A DNA stretch of 64,000 nt from Symsagittifera roscoffensis (GCF_963678635.1 NC_087062.1:24882177-24946176), one strand, 5' to 3'. Shown: positions 1-12,435, numbered from the stretch's first letter. Translations and numbers: made by a program. The notes: generated by a model from the sequence alone, not told the origin.

Positions 1-37
1 TTGAAGATGCAAATAACGTTTTTTTGTTTGTTTTAAG

Positions 38-900
38 GCAATTGTAACCTAAAAGTAGTCAAGCAACAGCTGGCATGTCTTTGGAAGCCAGAACTAGCCG
101 AGAGTCTTTTCTCAACCCTGATGGAGGTCAACTCAGTGGCATCTAATGTTTTCCAACAGTCCTCGAGCTCAGCAACAACATCCGGGAAGTCTCCTTCGAG
201 TCAAATTGTCTCGGAGTCCAGTCTGACTTCTACGATCACAGCATCCTCAGTGCCAGCAGTCAAAAGCAAGAGTAAAGCGAGCAAACTTTTTCGCAAAGCT
301 TTTCCATCTTTAGGAGCCTCAAAAGCGACATCCAAATGTCTGGTTAGTCTGGATTCGTTGGAGATGTTCCATGTCTCGGGAGTTTGTAACTTGTACCAAT
401 TGGCTAAAGATGTTTTGTCACAATGCAAAGTGGAAATGCTGTGTGGAATCACAAGATTAGAGAACATTTTACCTCATATGTTGCATTTCATTCTTCTCTA
501 TGCTTCGAGAGATGCTGCTAAATTTTTCACAGACATTTGTGCCAAGAACAGCAAGGCGATTAGCAGTGCAAACGGCGAGTTTTATAATGCCATAACTGAT
601 TTACACGAGCGAGCTCTGTCGGTTTTTTCATTGTTTTGCGAGTGTACATGGTATCTTACGACTATATTGGACGACATTGAAGTTTACGAACAGGATAAAT
701 TGTTCGTTATGTCGGATCTGCAGCTGTTGGTTCTATTCTTAAATCAGCTGTGTTTCAATTTAATATGGAATGAAAGCTACGCCATTATGCCGACAGTTTT
801 CAATGGCGTGCATTCGTTGTTGATTTTGCTGGTGGAGAGAAATTACAGGAGACAGTTTCTGCCTCTTGAATCGCTTCTCATCAAAGATATTAAAACTTGT
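38..900 (+). CDS. UBE3B: UBE3B HECT E3 ubiquitin ligase, internal exon (5' end of gene outside window)
   Basis: This is the first of five exons in the window for a HECT-class ubiquitin ligase; N-terminal exons lie to the left. The exon follows an acceptor ending at 37 and stops at a consensus donor GTAAGT at 901, phase 0. It encodes the linker before the HECT domain, with a UBE3B-like stretch near residue 210 (DDIEVYEQ then LVLFLNQLCFNLIW) and later VERNYRRQFLP, which matches the position of the RRRFTP segment of the family. An ATG at 121 is internal, not the start, because the frame is open back to the acceptor and the upstream residues also fit. The frame runs on past the donor to 969, but those residues do not resemble the family. 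The long exon (863 bp) suggests intron loss relative to vertebrates. Confidence 0.85.
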
Positions 901-1331
901 GTAAGTCACAATGTTCTGCAACTTCCCTCTAATTACCTAATGGAAAGCTCGAAAAATTTGTTTGGTTGACCCAAGAATGGTCGACCGAAAGTTCTGATCG
1001 AGAAAGGGTCAGACCGAGAGTATTTGACCCCTCAAGAAAATATCGGATGCGCTCATGGTACATACAAAAACTACTTAAAAAGCAAGGACAGCAAGTTGTT
1101 GGCAAGTATTTTAGGAAGTTTTTAGACTCACATGTGCCAAAACCAAAAAACGGTTGTTACTTAAAGTTGTTGTTTTTGGGAAGGGGCGATGGCTGGCTCA
1201 GCTCATTTTTATTCCGAATCATGATTTAAATCAAAACTGAAGGAGTTAGGTAAAATGAATCATATAACAATTTTCTTACTGAGTATATCGTTTTCCGAAA
1301 AATTGTCCGACTTTTCATTGCAATGTTTCAG
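901..1331 (+). other. UBE3B intron 1 (431 bp)
   Basis: GTAAGT donor, acceptor TTTCAG at 1326-1331. An open frame at 966-1229 lies wholly inside and shows no family resemblance. I see no repeat or regulatory element. Confidence 0.7.
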
Positions 1332-1872
1332 AACTTCTGGGGTGAATACGACAAAAACAGACCTCGAGCCAACTATCTTATCGAAAAAATTCCTCACGTG
1401 CTACCTCACAAAGATCGAGTGCTACTTTTCCGACGTCTCGTGAATGATGAAAAACTGTCTCTGGGACTAACAGAAAGCACCCGCCATTACCCGAAGTCAA
1501 CACTTATAACGATACGAAGAAACACGATTGTCGAAGACGGTTTCGACCAATTAAGTTCGCTTTCAGACGCCAATTTCAAAGGCTTAATTCGAGTTAAGTT
1601 TGTAAATGAACAAGGTCTAATGGAAGCGGGAATTGATCAAGACGGTGTGTTCAAAGAGTTCTTAGAAGAGTCGATCAGTAAAATATTCAACCCAGAGTTG
1701 AATTTATTCAAGTTGACCGAAGACCAGAAACTTTATCCGTCGCCGACTTCAAACATGCATGAATTACATATTTCCCTGTTCGAGTATGTCGGCAAGTTGC
1801 TGGGCAAAGCGGTCTATGAGGGAATTGTGCTGGAGGTTCAGTTCGCGACATTCTTTCTAACGCAGCTTCTAG
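1332..1872 (+). CDS. UBE3B: UBE3B exon: start of the HECT domain (N-lobe)
   Basis: It begins with residues [12 protein letters not shown] and runs through [42 protein letters not shown] and LYPSPTSN to [14 protein letters not shown], all hallmarks of the UBE3B/UBE3C HECT N-lobe. The [15 protein letters not shown] and [12 protein letters not shown] blocks are diagnostic. The exon ends with one base of a glycine codon before the donor GTACCT at 1873 (phase 1); the next exon supplies GC to complete Gly. Open frame continues to a stop at 1890-1892 inside the intron. The HECT N-lobe binds the E2 enzyme. Confidence 0.93.
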
Positions 1873-1882
1873 GTACCTATGT

Positions 1883-2410
1883 TGATGTTTAAGGTTGTTC
1901 AACGTTTTAGTTTTGCTTGCTTAATCAAAGATTTTTTGCTCGCTTAAGCTATATCGTATATTGCAATGCTTATGAAATTTTTCTGATTTTCCATTTATGA
2001 ATGATAGGCCAAATGATAGTCCAAATCTTACTGCTCAAATCCTTGAAATATGACGTTTTTCGTGGTATTTTCATAAAACTTAGATTTCAAAGAAATTAAC
2101 AGAACCTGAAACTACTAACCCTTTGATTGGTTGCTGTCGAGGTAAACTATGGGGTTGCAAATATGCCCTCTTAATATAATTGCTCAAATCATTTTGATTT
2201 CCGAGATATGATGTTTTTTATGGTTTTTCAAAATTTTTGGATCGAAAAAATTTGAAAAAAAACTTAACATTCTCAATTTTATGGTGGGTGCTATCACAGA
2301 ATACTCAGAACTGAAATTACCCTTCTACTTCTTCCGGTTTCACAGATATGGCATTTTTAAGTTTTTTTACCCTTGCGATAAGCAAGGGTATTGCAATGGC
2401 GTACTAAGAC
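1883..2410 (+). repeat. Decayed Helitron-like element at the 5' end of UBE3B intron 2
   Basis: Starting about 10 bp after the 5' splice site, the sequence matches the head of the elements at 12436 and 27580 (ATGTTTAAG, then TTCAACGT, then AAGCTATATCGTATATTGCAA). About two diverged monomers of the same internal array follow ('tactgctcaaatcctt', 'ccgagatatgatgtttttta', 'tggtgggtgctatcacag'). The right side holds a hairpin, ACCCTTGC / GCAAGGGT, at 2369-2389. The terminus differs from the CTAG end of the other copies, so it may be a related subfamily. Confidence 0.55.
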
Positions 2411-4805
2411 TTTTTTTCCCGAAAAAAATTTTAGGCAACGATTTCGCGTGAAAGTGTTAAACGGGTTTTAACTGGAGAGGTAAATGAAGTGGGTGCATGT
2501 TTGTCGTGGGCTTTCTGTGCCTGTTATAGTTTCCTTTAATTTTATTTTTGAATTTTTTGGGTATCTTTTCGGCGCTTGAGTGTCGCTTTAATTCCGTCGG
2601 CTTATTTTCCGATTGGTTTTTTCTCATTTTTTCTCAGTTTTGTAAGAATGGTTGAAGTCTCTCAGAGTATATTTTGGAAGAATCAAAATCCCAGACCCAT
2701 TATAATGAAAAAGAAAAACTTAAACATTTTTTTTTTCGTTTGCAAAATAGATATAAAAACTTTGATGCTTTTCATTTTTTGAAGTAGTTTTTTTTATGGT
2801 GTCAGTAATTGATTTTATGAGTTTCGCCATTATTTTTGTTATCTGAAATTTTTTCTACAATTACAATTATTGGCTCATCGCTTTTTAATCCATATTGTTT
2901 CCACAAGTAGCTGTTTTAATTGAAAAACAAGAACGAAACATGCCTGAATTGCCAGCAAATTAGAAATTAATAATTTTAATTTCATTGATAGTTTTAATCT
3001 AAATTGCTAGACGAGTTCGTCCTTTTGCAATGTCAAGTTGAGTTGGTGTCTGCTAGGTTTCCTATTGCTTTTGTTGGGTTGTTCTGTTTTCTGTTCGCTA
3101 ATGAAAAAAAAAATTAATATTTTTCACTTACGTATAGCTGATTTCTATCGGTTCTCGGGTGTTTATCCATTTCCAAGTGTATTTCTTCATTTTTAAGTGT
3201 TCTTCGATTCAAAATTTAAAATTATTGCTGTGGCTCAACAGGTGTCTCTCAAAAATTGTCGGCTTTTGCCACATGATTTCTCTTTTCTTGTAGTTGTTTT
3301 CTTGGTTTTTCTTTTCTTGTTTGCACATCACTGTAGTTGAAAGAGCAAGTGTTGTTCACTCTAGTCTCAAATGGGACTTAAAACTGCTAAGATTTTTTGT
3401 GAAAATATTTTTTTCTCAGAACTTGCGTCTGCTCAAAAATTGTTGACTTTGTTTTTTCTTCGTAAGTTTTGTTCCGTTGCTAATTTAATACTTATATTTT
3501 TGGTATGTCCGCCTAGAATGAACTTTTATCAGGATATACGAAAGTTTATTTTTTGGTAGAACTAGTTTTTTTCAAAGTTTCCTTTTTTTCACATGCTTTT
3601 TTTCAATCGGAAGTGGTGCGAAGCTTAGCTTCCCCTCTGTGTTCAAAAATGATATTATATCCTTGAGCTCTGAAAGTGTTAGGGTTGATTTTCAAAACGC
3701 AATTATTTTGACGGTTCATGAGCAATCAAGTTTTTAAAAAAAATAAATTTCGGGCCATCACAGCGAAACTTTTCTAAATAACTTTTTTTAGATACGAAGA
3801 TTTAACATACAATACGAGAAGAGCTACCAAAAACTTATCATAATTCCCACTTTTAGGTTTTAACTTAAACGCGCATTTTTCATCTTTCGGGGTGTTAAGC
3901 TTTTTTGTTTTCAAAGAGAACAATGTTTTCCCCCAAAACTTACTTGCTTTTTATCATTCTGAGAACCAAAATATAGCTCATAAATTAAGAGATTTTTATA
4001 TTTTAAAACATGAATACCTAACACGACCAAATCAAAGAGGGTTTCAATAAATTGGGTTTGTTTTTATAGGAATTGAGTATTTAACCCCTATCCCTTTGCC
4101 GCTTTATGAATGCTCTACGGAATTGAGATTTTTCCACTAATTTTTTAGTACGACGGAGTCTATGTGCGTTTAGGTTACTGATTAAGATCTCGAGGAAGTA
4201 GAGCATCCATTGAGCTTAAAACTTTTTATTCAAAAAGATTAATGCAGTAATAAAAATTTTCCGAAATGAGCATAAGTGGCTCTCTGGAAGAGGAATCTAC
4301 GCCCAATTTAGAAATTGTCCACAGGAAGTTTTCGGTTTCTAACCTAGGCTAAAATTAACGAAAAAAGATTATCAAAAATTTTATCAAACTCAAATTTAAT
4401 CAAATTTCGGTGGATTACATCTAAGTTTGTTCATTTTTGAAATATAATTTCATGTCGCCTTGTTAATTATACAATTATTGATAATTGTTAATCAGGGCAG
4501 CAAAGCAAAAAGTTTCTAAGTTCAACGATATTTTTGAAGCACTTTAGATGCGAGTCATGCGCTAGTATTCATTACAGTTCAAAGTAGCTATGAAACGAAT
4601 ATTGAATGGAAGTTAGCCGAAACGCAATTTTTCTGTAAGAATGCGAAATTTGGATTTAATTATCATAGTTTTTGAGTCTTTATTGGAGCAATTTTGTACG
4701 ACTATCATCCCGTCAAACTACTGAGCTCATCGAAAATTACTGAGCTCATTTCGTATTAAAAAGAATATTTCAGGCTCTATTGTATCGATGTGTACTTTGG
4801 TTTAG
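2411..4805 (+). other. Rest of UBE3B intron 2, no gene seen
   Basis: AT-rich with many T runs. A short motif at 3615-3640 (gtgcgaagcttagcttccccTC, broken here) resembles the tail of the tRNA-derived repeats at 9058 and 38702. Open frames at 2576-2782 and 3371-3559 are low-complexity Phe/Leu/Ile frames of T-rich DNA and are not supported. Confidence 0.5.
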
Positions 4806-5047
4806 GCACACGAGGAGCTCTCTACAGCTGCATTGATGAGCTGCCTTCTCTTGACGAGCAGCTGTTCCGCAGTCTGTCATACATCAAACACTACGACGGA
4901 GATGTAGCTGACCTCCAGCTGACCTTCTCGTGTGATGAAGACGAGATGGGAAGAGTGAAGACGTATGACCTGATTCCAGGGGGAAGTTTGGAGCCAGTCA
5001 CCAACTCGAATAAGATACTCTACATACATTCCATGGCATTGTTCAAG
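4806..5047 (+). CDS. UBE3B: UBE3B exon: HECT N-lobe, continued
   Basis: The acceptor TTTAG ends at 4805; the exon starts with GC to complete the split Gly codon, giving GTRGALYS. It then reads IDELPSLDEQLFRSL, IKHYDGDVADLQLTFS, IPGG and VTNSNKILYIHSMALFK, an uninterrupted match to the family (DELPSLD, YDGD, LxLTxSYDED, IPGG, VTNxNKIxYIH). It ends at donor GTCAGC (5048), phase 0. Another AG at 4770-4772 would give an in-frame extension that fits less well. Confidence 0.92.
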
Positions 5048-6035
5048 GTCAGCAGTAAGCTGAACTGTTTCTGTTTGCTTATTGACTTTTAATCCCGTTT
5101 TAACGGATTTGAGATCAAATCTAATGATCTGAGGAGAGCAGAAATGAAGCACTGATTAGTATTTTCGGGTGTTTTCGGTTATCCCCCCTAAATAATGAAA
5201 ATGAAAATGAAAAATCTTCTAACAAAATTGGATCGATATCACTAGGAAATGCAAGATATTTATATGGGACTTGTCAAAACGAAACATTTCTACTTGATTT
5301 AGCCTCTAACTAGCTTTTTCTTTTTTTGTTTTGCAGTTTTCTGCACATAAATTTTTAAAAAAGGATGCCGAAATTCATTTTTTCTTTTGTTTATTATGCT
5401 TGTTTTGCATTTTTATTTTTCTAGCTTGATTTAGAGCTCGGAATGTAAGTTCCTGCATTTTTGAGTAAAATCAGTTCAATTTTGTACTACAATTTTTTTA
5501 CAGTTTTGATCATATAGGGGGGGGGGGTATGGTATAACCGAAAAGACCCGTATTTTCGGGTGAGTCTCCTGTTCTAATTGATAAAAAATTAATTAGGCTC
5601 ATGGTTCCATGATAGAAATCAGTTAGACGTAAATCATAAATCGGATATAAATCAAGGAAGGAACATCAAAAACTCAATTAATAACATTCAAGCAGTTCTT
5701 TCCTGCATGTCGACAGTTGGATTGGAAAAAGTTTTCAGCACCTCTGGTTTTGTGCAATCAAACCTGGGAAACCGACTTGAAGTCAAAAATGGCGGTTTCA
5801 TTATCAAGTCCTAGCTCAGTGCATTATATTTTGTTATCTAATATGATTGATTTCTGAAACGAAAACTGTGTTGAGTACATGTCAAAAAATTGTTTAGATC
5901 AAATGGGATTTCTCAAAATCCGATATTTTTTGGAAATCCGATTAGCTTTTGAAAAATCTCAAAAACTGCTCATAGAAAAGACGTTGGGTATTGCCTATTT
6001 CTTGTTGTCGTAGTGATGAAGTGTGGCGTGTTTAG
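5048..6035 (+). other. UBE3B intron 3 (988 bp)
   Basis: AT-rich, with a G run at 5517-5527. No gene or clear mobile element seen. The acceptor is TTTAG at 6031-6035. Confidence 0.6.
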
Positions 6036-6227
6036 ATGCACACGCAGATTAAAAAGCAGTCAGTGGCATTCAACCGGGGCTTCAAATCAATCATCAAGCA
6101 GCACTGGATGGGTATGTTTAGTGGACCCGAACTGCAGCGACTCATCTCTGGAGACGAGTGCGACCTAGACATTACTGATATGCGGAACAATACTATTTAC
6201 TACGGTGGATATCACAATCAACACAAG
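6036..6227 (+). CDS. UBE3B: UBE3B exon: HECT hinge region
   Basis: 192 bp, phase 0 to phase 0. It encodes [34 protein letters not shown], then [14 protein letters not shown], matching the HECT segment with the [13 protein letters not shown] and YYGGxH motifs. The donor is GTAGGT at 6228. It joins in frame to VIKWFWDIL in the exon at 34100, the order expected for the family, so the 27.9-kb intron is well supported if the assembly is right. Confidence 0.93.
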
Positions 6228-6644
6228 GTAGGTTTATCTCGCTTCTCTCCTGTAACTCAACTTACTTCAAGAAATCTATTGAAAATTAAATTATAGTCAG
6301 GTTAAATTTGTATTTTATTGGTTTATAAATTTAAGTGATGTTTTTTTTTGTGATAATATCGTGAAGCGTTCCGAATTATAAGGTTTTTGGTCTTTATGTT
6401 ACTAATCATAGCTGTTTTTTTTTCAATATTGGTCCAATAACTTGATCAATAAGCTTTTTCCACTACACTACTTTCACAACATATTACTAAACCTTCTTTA
6501 GGCTATGTTTTTACTAGAAGTCTTCTTAAATTTTGATACAATTGACTTTGTAAATGACTCTTTCAAAATAATTTACTTATGTTTTTCAAACGTTTGTTTT
6601 CTACTGGTTATTAATCAGTCATACATTCAAAAGTCAACAAGAGC

Positions 6645-7614
6645 ATGTTAGCTTCAAAAGTTTCATTTTTAATTTTGCTATGGCTCCTGCTCATGATCCC
6701 TCTGTTGGTCCATAGCGCGAGGGTACAATTTTACAATATTCCCTGTATGGCCAGTGGCAGTATGGACGACATAAATGACTGTCTGGATTCTAAACTTCCC
6801 TCGGCGGACAAAGACAGCTACAAGGCACTGCTGTTTCAAGCCTTATTATAGTATATTGTAGGCGGTAGCAAGTCAATTAAACTAACTAAGCTTTCGAGTA
6901 ATCCCAGAACCGATTTTTGTCATCTTTATTATGTTTTAAGTTCTTGGTTGCCAAATTAAATGTTTTCTTACTTGAATTTATTTTTTAATGGAAATAGAAT
7001 GTTAAATTATTTAAATGAACCTTCTATTCCTGTTAATCTTGTAAGAATAAGATTATTGGACGCAGTTGACTTGTATTTAAACTAGATTATTAGGCAGGGC
7101 ACTCAGCATGTCAATTTTTTTTTCTGAGAGGCAGTGTCTGTGTATCTGTAAGAAATGTGCCGACGACCTTGTACAAAACAAAACTGACGATTTCTTTGAT
7201 TGTCTCAAACAAGAAGGAGTAAAAATGACCGCATTTATCAAAGAGTTCAAAGAATTCTACGCAGAAGTAGCTAACCGAACTCAGGTTGTGTTTTGTCTAT
7301 TAGTCCGGGCCCATATTTTTGAATTTAGTTTTTTTTATTGATGTTAATTTAAAGGAAGATGGAAAGTTCATATATTTCTAGTTCACGGTTTTCTTAAGTT
7401 TAACAAGTTGAGAAAGTCTCGAATTTGGCAATAATGTGCGGACTAATAAAAATATCTACAGGCAAGCACCACAATTCTGCCGTCTACGCCGGAAAACCCT
7501 AGGTTCAATTATGAAGCAGGAAATTCGCCACCATCATGTTGTGAAATTATTCCACCTGAGACACTTAAACTGCTAATTCTGTTGACAATGTTGTTGTTAC
7601 TAATCGAGCAATAA
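6645..7614 (+). CDS. Nested gene A: small secreted, probably GPI-anchored two-cysteine protein
   Basis: Three exons. Exon 1 (6645 to about 6850) starts with ATG and a strong signal peptide (VSFLILLWLLLMIPLLVHS), then PCMASGSMDDINDCLD. Exon 2 (about 7129-7284, donor GTTGTG at 7285) holds a second module, KCADDLVQ...DDFFDCLKQEGV. Exon 3 (7462-7614, acceptor CTACAG) encodes a Pro/Ser/Thr linker with a CC pair and ends in a hydrophobic tail (LKLLILLTMLLLLIEQ), as in GPI-signal proteins. The exon 2-3 junction keeps phase 0. The exon 1-2 junction is unsolved: the only nearby donor (GTATAT at 6851) does not give a clean frame. An AATAAA overlaps the stop. An acceptor-like ATTAATCAG ends at 6618, upstream of the ATG. 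Function unknown; it is a paralogue of the genes at 18949 and 24102. Confidence 0.6.
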
Positions 7615-9057
7615 ACTAAGTTTGAAAAGTCTTTAGACAGAAGTGAGTGGTTCTGTACGCTGGTAGAATTGAAAATTTCGATATTTGGTATTGTTTTTTA
7701 AGTTCAAATTTTGATCGATAGCGAACACTGGTTGATTTGGAAACAGCGTAAGTCATTGATTAAAATTGGTTCCAAGTTTTTTGAGGCGATAGAATGCATG
7801 TTTTGATTTTTGTTGAATAGCTGCAAGATTCGAATTTTTTTTTTTGAAGTGTCGAATAGCGATTAATTAACCTTTGAAAGTAAAGGTGAAAATAATAAAA
7901 AAACTCTCTTGAGAACAGCAAGCATTCATGAGGGCAGAATTCATCCCGTGACAATTTTCATTTTTTAGGTCAAACAGAAGTTCCCTCTTAACGTTAAATA
8001 ATTTCAAGCATTGATAAAATGGTACCATTTGGTTTAGTTGAGCAGAGAAGTTGAAGGAGCTCTAAGATCATGCTGAAAATTGAAAAGAAAAAAGTTGTCT
8101 GGTTGCTCTGAGCTATTAATATACTTATCCAAATGAACGAATGATACGACTGGATTTGCTCGGTATATGAGTTACTCAGCAAGGAATAAAGAGCGAAGTT
8201 ACTTTCACTTATATAGGTCGTGATTTGCTTAAGTTTTTTTATTTCGGGAAAAAATTGTTCACGCTCATTTGTTTTTTTTGGTGTTTCGCTTTTGATTTCA
8301 TTTTAACTCAATTTAAATTCCTCTGTTAAAAAGAAGAAAAATGAACTATCGAACATCAAAATATAAAGATCAATAAAAATTTCAACCAATTTTAGTTTGA
8401 CAATTTATTGTTCCGACCATTGAAAATGGGGAGGAACTTTGTATTCGAGTGTGTTTTAGTTTTTTTTTCTTTTGTTTTCCATGCAAAATCAGGTACCACA
8501 AATAATCATCGGATTGGGTTGAGTGATTTATCATATTAAAGACCTTACAATTGTGATTCAAGCAAAAAATTTTCCCAGTGTCGAGAAAACCCGGTTTGCC
8601 ATTTTTTGATTTTTCGCCCTATTTCGAGCGAATAAGGCGAGGAAGCAGTCTTATTTTAACTGCTTAAAAGCTTACAATAGCTTAATTTAAAGCGTAAAAC
8701 TTAGTTTTACTGGAGTAACGTAAGTTTACTTTGAGTATTTTAGCTCCTTTTGGGAATCAAAATTTTTGCAAGTTCAAAAAACTTATTTTTTTTTTGATTT
8801 TGTTTTCATTTATTAAGTAACTTTTCTAAAAAATGTTTTTCAATTTGCTTATTCTACTATGACTCTCGAATATACTTTATCTCCAGTTTTTTGTTCAGCT
8901 TATCACACCGCGCCGAAATAAAACGACAATAGTTTGAAAAAGATTGTATTTTTTAAGACTATGGTCGGAACATTCTGTGCCACTTGCACAGTAACCGGCT
9001 CTCCTTGCTTTTACTTGCGATCATCATAGTATGCTGTTACGAACCGACTTTTTTTTC

Positions 9058-9320
9058 TAAAGTAAGTCGCAAATAAAAGTGTTCATTTAAAGTGTTCACT
9101 TATTTGGGAATTTCCCTGTTTTTGGTGTCTATTAAGCTTCCGTGGTTAGTTTTTAAGATCGGTGGTTCTTGGGTAGTGTGTAATGTCTTGATCGCAGGTT
9201 CGAATCTCAGAGGTATCCGAATTTTCACTAATTCGAGAAATATATTTTTTTATTTCACTTAATGCTGCTTTTTGTCGTGTTCTCAAGTGTTGCGAAGCGA
9301 AGCTTCCCCTTTGTCGAGCC
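9058..9320 (+). repeat. tRNA-derived SINE-like repeat, family 1
   Basis: It shares layout with the copy at 38702: TCGCAAATAAAAGTGTT at the left, a Pol III B-box-like GGTTCGAATCT, and a tail GCGAAGCGAAGCTTCCCCTT. The A box and cloverleaf are degenerate, so it is not a tRNA gene. It abuts the Penelope-like fragment. Confidence 0.55.
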
Positions 9321-9775
9321 TACTATGTCGGTCAAACTGCCCGACACCTTGAGACCCGAATATCAGAACACCTGAGAGCGAGTGAGCCAGTGGGTTCTCT
9401 CCCTAACAACTGTGCAGGAATAGACGCACGCACATTACGTATCAATTCTTGAGAAATGTCATGACATTACCACATTACTAACTCTCGAGGCTCTTCACAT
9501 TGTTCAGAAGAAGCCGGTCCTAAATACACGTGAGGAGTACAGGCGGCGCCCCCTCACAGTGCGGCTATTAGTACATGTTTTAAAAAACTGTTAGTTGTGG
9601 GTTTTTTCACCACCTCAGTTTTACTGTTTTGTGCAGTTTATTAAGTTGTTGGTTTTTTATGCCTTTTTTCTTGTACTTGTTTTGTGGATTTTTAAACGAA
9701 ATTTTTTTTCTTGTTATAGATAACTGATGATGGCAGTACTGCCGAAAACGTTTTCAAGTCAATATTGATCCGACT
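9318..9775 (+). mobile_element. Penelope-like element 3' fragment: GIY-YIG-type end plus hammerhead-like motif
   Basis: From 9318 the frame reads AYYVGQTARHLETRISEHL then EPVGS, with a stop at 9444-9446. At 9484-9558 another frame reads LEALHIVQKKPVLNTREEYR. Both are typical of the GIY-YIG endonuclease end of Penelope-like and related retroelements. Downstream, CTGATGA (9724-9730), a perfect short stem GGCAG-TA-CTGCC (9732-9743) and GAAA (9744-9747), then GTC at 9758-9760, form a hammerhead-ribozyme-like core. Hammerheads are known from Penelope-like elements. The RT domain is absent, so the copy is 5'-truncated and dead. Confidence 0.7.
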
Positions 9776-10076
9776 TGTTTCCTTCCCCTTTGTGTTTGAT
9801 TTCCCAGCCAACCAAAAAAAATACACATTGGCCCAGCTCTGTCGAATTAGGTTAAATTTATATCAAAAAAGTGGCAATCATCAATTGTTCGTCACATTCA
9901 CAAAGTTTCAAGACCGTATAATTTTTTTATTCTTTGGAGTTCAAAATTTCAATTTTTTCAAACAGCAAGTCAATGATTTTTTCTCTTTCCTTGTGTTCAT
10001 TTAATTTTTTTTCCAAATTCAAAAGGCAGTTTTTTTTCTTTCTATGCGTTCATTCAAGTTTTGCTAACTTTCTGTT

Positions 10077-10480
10077 TACACAAGCAAACCTTGTGTTATA
10101 GTATGAACTCTCTTTTTTCCCCACCCTAAGTCGCAAATATTGTTGCAAAAAATGTGTTCATTTTGATCAAAAATCAGCTATTAAGTATAGCCAATGCTAA
10201 AGATATGAACACAGACTGTTATATTACAAATAGCATTTTAGCCTCAAGGTATCATGGATCTGTAGTGTAGAGGTAGGGAATGAGACCTGCAACAAAATAA
10301 GTGGGTTCGAACATGGGCAGGGTCGGATGGTTTTAATGAACTTTTTCGTATACTAGTTAAAATGCGTCCGCTTTGTGAATTGAGGCATGTTAGTTGGTAA
10401 ATTTTTTTTTTTCAAATTGACTGGTACTGCTAATGCGTCATAATAAGCTTGCGTCACTTAGCTTTTATGTAGACTCATGA
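10077..10480 (+). repeat. SINE-like repeat, family 2 (uninterrupted copy)
   Basis: It starts with a near-palindrome ACACAAGCAAACCTTGTGT, then AGTATGAACTC. It has tRNA-like boxes (AGTGTAGAGGTAGG; GGGTTCGAACATGGG) at about 10265-10318 and ends near GCTTTTATGTAGACTCA. The segment TTTTTCGTATACTAGTT (10341-10357) is the empty-site form of the site where the Helitron at 27580 inserted in another copy. Confidence 0.65.
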
Positions 10481-12435
10481 TTGCCGTGCGTGACTTAAGA
10501 AGTTTTCTAGACTCAAAGTTTTACTCATTCAGTTTTTCCCAGTAGCATTATCGGTCATATTTTTGCTTGTGTATGCGAAGTGCACAATCGCCTCTGTGTG
10601 ACTATATTTAGGAAATATCAATTACCTTTTGCAGGATTTCTGTCATGATAATGCTATAGCGCCTGGTTGAAGAGCAGAGGTTCGGTTCGTGGCCAGACCT
10701 TGTGTTCGTCATTCATGTTATGTTTTTTTTTGCTGAAATATTGTCGTCTGTTCTTGTCAGACCAATAATTCTTTTGCATCTATAATTTATCTAGATTTAT
10801 TGCTATTCTGTATATATCGAGTGGTCTTAAGATTTTCACCGAAGATCATTCGCATTCGATGATAATTTCTCTGGTTTTCAATTTAGTTTGTTATGTAAGT
10901 TTTGGAATGATGAAACTTTGTTATGAATGCTTTCTGTTATGCAATGACGTATATAGTAGCATTACATGACTTTTTTTGAAGAAATTAGTTGCTTCCGCTC
11001 TATTGATTTCGGTTGTGAATATAGTGAAGGGAATCATTCGGGTCGTTTGACTTTTTTTGCTATTGGATTTTTCTTGATGGACTACAGACTTTTTGAAAGT
11101 TAAATTCCAAGTCATTTGATAAAAGGAAGGCCTAAAAAATCTCTTCGATTAAAAAAGCGGAACTGACGCAAAAAAAAAAACGTGATTGACTTAGTTTCAA
11201 CAGTGGATTTAAATTTGTAAGTAGCTGCAAAATAAAAAAAATGTATTTTCCCCGAATTGGGGTAGTTTTATAAAAAAAACGATAAAATTAAAGTTAAAGA
11301 ATGTTACCATGTGTTTTTTCTTTCGAAAGTTTTAACATGTTCAAAAAGTTAGTCAATCTTTTTTTCCTGTTTTCTTCAGTTCATTTACATTTTTTCTTCT
11401 TTCTGATAGCTATGTTGTGGTTTCAAGTTTGAGTTTATCGTCTTATTATAGTTATCAGATTTTGTCATGTTTCTGCTCTTGTTTCTATTGTCATGTTTTT
11501 TGTTTCATAGGTGAGCACCTCTAAATTAAGAGACGAATTCGTCGGCCTAAATTGTCAGCAAAATTTTAACAGAAATGGTATGAATACAAATTTGTAAAAT
11601 ATGCACTTTTCAAGGGAAGTTTGCTGTGAGAAAAGAAATTTCCTGCACTTTTTTGGATCTTGGATACAATCAGTTGAAATTCACCGGTTTTTAAAACCAT
11701 TAGTCCTAAATTTATTGAAATTTTCGTTTACCATTAAATACGACATTAACCAGCTCAATATATCTTTCCTTTACATTCATGTTTCTTTTTCAAAGCTCGG
11801 TTTGCATCATAAATAATTTTTTTAGCGTCTACTGTCAATATTTTTGAATATTACAACTGTTTTTTTTTTAATCTCGGGGTTGTTCAAACTCGAATTAATT
11901 CAGAAGTAAAAAAAACTTGTTTCTAATTAAAAGTTGATGTCGAGTTTTTCTATATGAAAGCTGCTTCCTCTTGTATCAAATGGGCAAACTCCGTTCTATT
12001 AATAATTCTGATTTTGAAATCTTAAATGTTTTTAAATAAGAATATGTTTTTAAAACTTTCAAATTTTTCTTCATATTTGAAATGTTTCTACAATAAGATC
12101 ACTAATTTGACTTCTTGTAGAATTCGCAGTATCCCATCAATGCTCACTACTGTTGAAATCTAAACTAGGAATGGAGGTGTGAAGAGTTTTTTTAGATAAC
12201 AGATTTCCGATGAGAAGAGTCAATTTTGACGAGAAGAGTTTTTATTGTTCGGATTATGAGACCTCAGTGAAACTTCTATTAACGTATAATCCTCTTTTTG
12301 CGAGTACTCGATATTCCGAGGCGCAAAGCAATCGAGTTAGGAGTGGGGTAAAATTTCAAAAGTTTTTGAAGTGTTCATGAGTCCAACTGAATGATGCAAC
12401 TTTTCAGTTCATCTTTTTTTCCATTCTCATCCTAA

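Noticed and set aside
966-1229. 87-residue + strand frame between UBE3B exons 1 and 2
   Set aside because: Inside an intron with strong GT-AG ends; residues do not fit the family.
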